64,000 bases of DNA from Gammaproteobacteria bacterium. Its GTDB lineage: Bacteria; Pseudomonadota; Gammaproteobacteria; Acidiferrobacterales; SZUA-150. The position numbers and the translations under genes are program-made. The first letter of the stretch is position 1. Each line of letters opens with the position of its first letter. The DNA lies in contig JAOUOD010000002.1 in assembly GCA_029880545.1 (NCBI GenBank), forward strand, positions 264,767 to 328,766, in the 5' to 3' direction. Under the pieces are notes generated by a model, which made no database searches, was not told the origin of the DNA, and was given only the letters and a program-made list of their open reading frames with translations. Positions 60,967 to 64,000 of the stretch are shown here, piece by piece.

Positions 60967-61005
60967 TATTGTTTTCCTGGCTCCCGTGTTCGGCCGAGCT
61001 CTCGC

Positions 61006-61914
<909 letters not shown>

Positions 61915-61982
61915 TTATGACCGGGTAAAAGCTGACAGTCCCAAGTGTATGATAATGTCCCGGTAGCGGGCAACGTCCGGCC

Positions 61983-62012
61983 AAAACAAAAGGGCCGCTA
62001 CTGCGACCCTTT
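61983..62012 (-). terminator. Rho-independent terminator of the hsp20 gene
   Basis: On the minus strand AAAGGGTCGC and GCGGCCCTTT pair over ten positions (one U-G wobble) around an AGTA loop, followed by TGTTTT. It lies 25 nt after the hsp20 stop. Confidence 0.85.
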
Positions 62013-62036
62013 CATCAACCGGACTGCGCCAGGCAA

Positions 62037-62501
62037 TTATTTGACATCAACGGATATCTTTTTCGGCTTGGCCGCTTCAGCCTTTGGCAGCACAATCTCC
62101 AGAACCCCGTCTTCATAAACGGCCTTGACCTTGCTGCCATCAATATCACGGCCCAGGCGAAGACTGCGCACGTAGCGACCGTAACGACGCTCCTGCCGCA
62201 ACAGGCGTCCGGCTTTCTCTTCTTCGGTCTGCTGCCGGGTCTCGGCAGTAATGGTTAAAACACCGCTTTCAAGATTGATATCGATATCTTCTTTCCGGAT
62301 ACCCGGCATATCAGCCTGAACCAGGAAATCGTGTTCACGCTCACGGATATCCATGGCCGGAACCAGGTCTTCACTGGTTGCTTCTTCCAGCCAGCGATCC
62401 GGGCGGAAGAAACTCTCAAATACATTATTAAAGTCATTACCCCACACACTGGTCTGGGGTGCGCTGCGACGACGAATAGCGCGAGGTGTAATGGTACTCA
62501 T
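62037..62501 (-). CDS. Small heat-shock protein, Hsp20 family
   Basis: The 154-residue protein holds unfolding proteins in a refoldable state. It has a variable N-terminal arm (TPRAIRRRSAPQTSVWGNDFN) and an alpha-crystallin domain (AMDIREREHDFLVQADMPGIRKEDIDINLESGVLTITAE, then EDGVLEIVLPK). ATG 62501 was chosen because AGGAG lies eight bases upstream. Two heat-shock-type promoters and a strong terminator make it a stand-alone unit. It resembles the HspA-type class A proteins. Confidence 0.95.
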   Translation of the reverse strand: MSTITPRAIRRRSAPQTSVWGNDFNNVFESFFRPDRWLEEATSEDLVPAMDIREREHDFLVQADMPGIRKEDIDINLESGVLTITAETRQQTEEEKAGRLLRQERRYGRYVRSLRLGRDIDGSKVKAVYEDGVLEIVLPKAEAAKPKKISVDVK

Positions 62502-62578
62502 GTTCGTATCTCCTGCGGGCCAATGCCCGACCTGAAAGTTGGACAAATCAATAACCGGATCAATCCATGTTGTTTTTC

Positions 62579-62606
62579 AAATGGGGTCGAACACTGCGGA
62601 TTCAAC
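62579..62606 (-). promoter_or_regulatory. Sigma-32 promoter P2 for hsp20
   Basis: On the minus strand GTTGAAT (62606-62600), 13 bases, then CCCCATTT (62586-62579). The -10 fits CCCCATNT fully and the -35 lacks only the first base of CTTGAA. It lies 78 nt upstream of the hsp20 start. Confidence 0.7.
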
Positions 62607-62661
62607 CCCCGAGCCCGCCCGGCAACCGGGCCTGTAAACAGCGTGGCTTTGCAGGTAAAAC

Positions 62662-62688
62662 AATGGGGCTGGTTCCGGCGCTTTCAAG
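62662..62688 (-). promoter_or_regulatory. Sigma-32 promoter P1 for hsp20
   Basis: On the minus strand CTTGAAA (62688-62682), 13 bases, then CCCCATT (62668-62662). Both elements match the heat-shock consensus CTTGAAA-N(11-16)-CCCCATNT closely, except that the last T is G. It lies 83 nt upstream of P2. Confidence 0.7.
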
Positions 62689-62769
62689 TCCCGGGCTTCA
62701 GTTGTCAGCTGTTTCCGTGCATAGTGTTGCGATCGCGAACACGCTTACAGGGAAACCCGGGAACGGTTT

Positions 62770-63885
62770 ATGGCATCTCGACATCTGATGAAAGACGGTC
62801 TCGACAACCGGGCCGTGAAACAACTGGCAAAAAGCCTGGCCAACACCTGGCCAGCATTCCCGACCAGGCAATTCGAGCACGATGCGATCAACGGCCTGAA
62901 ATCGCTCGAACTGAAACAGCGGGTCAGGCACCTGGTTGCCGTAATGCACAGGCATCTGCCACAAGACTTTCGCAAGGCCGTGCCGATACTTGTATCGCTT
63001 AAAGACCACTGGAATGATGGCCGCCAGGACGATGTCTGGCGCAGCTTTGCTGCGTGGCCAATACTTGACTACATTGGAACGCATGGGCTCGATCGGCCGT
63101 CACTGGCGCTGGATGCACTGCAGCAACTGACTTCACTGTTCACCGCCGAATTTGCGATTCGACCTTTTATTGCCCATCACCGCGATCTGACCCTGACAAC
63201 GCTGGAACACTGGTGCCAGCACGACGATCATCATGTGCGTCGACTGGTATCAGAAGGTACACGACCGAGGCTGCCCTGGGGTACGCAACTGGCCGACTTT
63301 GTCCGCAATCCCCGACCCGTACTGCCGTTACTGGAACAGCTTAAGGATGACCCCAGCGATTATGTGCGACGATCGGTCGCCAATAACCTGAATGATATTT
63401 CAAAGGATCATCCGGATATCATGATCCGGATGGGCAAGAAGTGGTTGCGTAACGCGGGCAAGGAAAGGCAATGGATTGTACGCCACGCTGCACGCAGCCT
63501 GATCAAGGCTGGACATCCACACGCATTTGCATTGCTGGGTTATTCCGTGGAAACCCGCGCCAACAAATGTCAACTCGTACTGGAACGGAAAAAAATATAC
63601 ATGGGGGAAACCCTTGAATTTTCGGTGGCACTGAAGGCACCGGGAACAAGACCGCTAGACGCTGTAATCGATTATCGAATTGATTTTGTCAAAGCTAATG
63701 GCTCGTCAAGACCGAAAGTATTCAAACTGCGCAATGTTCATCTGTCCAAAGGTGAGACCGTGAATCTGAAAAAACTTCATTCATTCAAATTTATCACGAC
63801 GCGCAGGTACTATCCCGGCCGACACGGCATTGCAGTAACGCTGAATGGCCGGGAAATCTGCAGCGACTGGTTTGAACTTCTGTAA
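62770..63885 (+). CDS. DNA alkylation repair protein, AlkC/AlkD-like
   Basis: The 371-residue protein has helical HEAT-like repeats over about the first 260 residues (for example HHVRRLVSEGTRPRLPWGTQLADF, SDYVRRSVANNLNDISKDHP and QWIVRHAARSLIKAGHP), which is the fold of the AlkC/AlkD glycosylases for positively charged alkylated bases. The segment R-R-L-V-S-E-G-x-R-P-R-L-P-W is typical. The last 100 residues form a beta-rich domain (CQLVLERKKIYMGETLEFSVAL), a known companion in AlkC. The start is ATG 62770; it diverges from hsp20. Confidence 0.92.
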   Translation: MASRHLMKDGLDNRAVKQLAKSLANTWPAFPTRQFEHDAINGLKSLELKQRVRHLVAVMHRHLPQDFRKAVPILVSLKDHWNDGRQDDVWRSFAAWPILDYIGTHGLDRPSLALDALQQLTSLFTAEFAIRPFIAHHRDLTLTTLEHWCQHDDHHVRRLVSEGTRPRLPWGTQLADFVRNPRPVLPLLEQLKDDPSDYVRRSVANNLNDISKDHPDIMIRMGKKWLRNAGKERQWIVRHAARSLIKAGHPHAFALLGYSVETRANKCQLVLERKKIYMGETLEFSVALKAPGTRPLDAVIDYRIDFVKANGSSRPKVFKLRNVHLSKGETVNLKKLHSFKFITTRRYYPGRHGIAVTLNGREICSDWFELL

Positions 63886-63911
63886 TCAGTTTGAAGCCCC
63901 GGACGGTATTG

Positions 63912-64000
63912 CTATTTAGGCCTGGATTGATCTTCGTCCGAGCTCACCAGCTGGTAATTATCAGAACGCACACCGCGCATAAGAAGATCGACGTTGTCCT
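63912..64000 (-). CDS. 3' end of an unknown gene (partial)
   Basis: A minus-strand frame enters from the right edge and ends with TAG at 63914-63912. Its last 28 residues begin DNVDLLMRGVRSDNYQLV and end SSDEDQSRPK. The other two minus-strand frames stop within this stretch. The tail is too short to name and converges with the AlkC-like gene at 26 nt. Confidence 0.45.
   Translation of the reverse strand, partial: DNVDLLMRGVRSDNYQLVSSDEDQSRPK

Overview
The window is a chromosomal segment of a free-living Gammaproteobacterium. It has moderately high GC, many GTG and TTG starts, and the Mla and Lpt envelope systems. The gene order murA-grxD-ibaG-mla, kdsDC-lptCAB-rpoN-hpf-ptsN-hprK-rapZ-PTS-mgtE, yhdP-rng-maf-rlmH-rsfS-nadD-proA-holA-lptE-leuS, and hemA-prfA-prmC fits a deep-branching group near Chromatiales, Xanthomonadales or Pseudomonadales rather than an enteric. 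HprK beside a nitrogen-type PTS also points away from Enterobacterales. No phage, transposase or CRISPR array was seen; nearly everything is core gene content.

Layout: (1) 1-7070, minus strand: murA, grxD, ibaG, an ABC-2 exporter pair and the Mla phospholipid transporter genes mlaFEDCB. (2) 7152-17871: an uncharacterised gene diverges from a tightly packed plus-strand run of kdsD-kdsC-lptC-lptA-lptB (LPS synthesis and export), then rpoN-hpf-ptsN-hprK-rapZ-EIIA-HPr-EI (regulatory PTS). Many start/stop codons here overlap by 1-4 nt. (3) 17906-41278, minus strand: a WYL-like protein, mgtE, a nitrilase, yhdP, rng, maf, rlmH, rsfS, nadD, proA, holA, lptE, leuS, arfB, lnt, corC, ybeY, phoH-like, miaB and a Tat-exported aldo/keto reductase. 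(4) 41303-44977: an accessory island with two DUF1538 membrane proteins, a P-II-like protein, a CBS-pair protein and a small protein in one overlapping operon. It diverges from a small membrane-protein gene preceded by a perfect FNR-type box. (5) 45034-52751, minus strand: tRNA-Met, ychF, pth, rplY, prs, tRNA-Gln, ispE, lolB and a TPR lipoprotein. (6) 52930-58874, plus strand: a divergent CstA-like permease, hemA, prfA, prmC and moeB. (7) 58904-64000: sdaA, slmA, argB and an hsp20 gene with two heat-shock promoters on minus, then an AlkC/AlkD-like repair protein on plus.

The most unusual structure lies between tRNA-Gln and prs (48736-49316). Three tandem units each start with an exact copy, 16-19 nt long, of the tRNA-Gln 3' end. 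Two units are identical 153-bp copies. Each unit carries a chain of small hairpins and a pair of coupled micro-ORFs (ATGA overlap, first start preceded by GGGAG). The design recalls the tRNA-derived repeats downstream of E. coli tyrT, but here they form the apparent leader of prs. Other notable points are an EIIA-Man protein whose phosphorylatable His is Tyr, an LptC that stops early, and the DUF1538/P-II/CBS operon.
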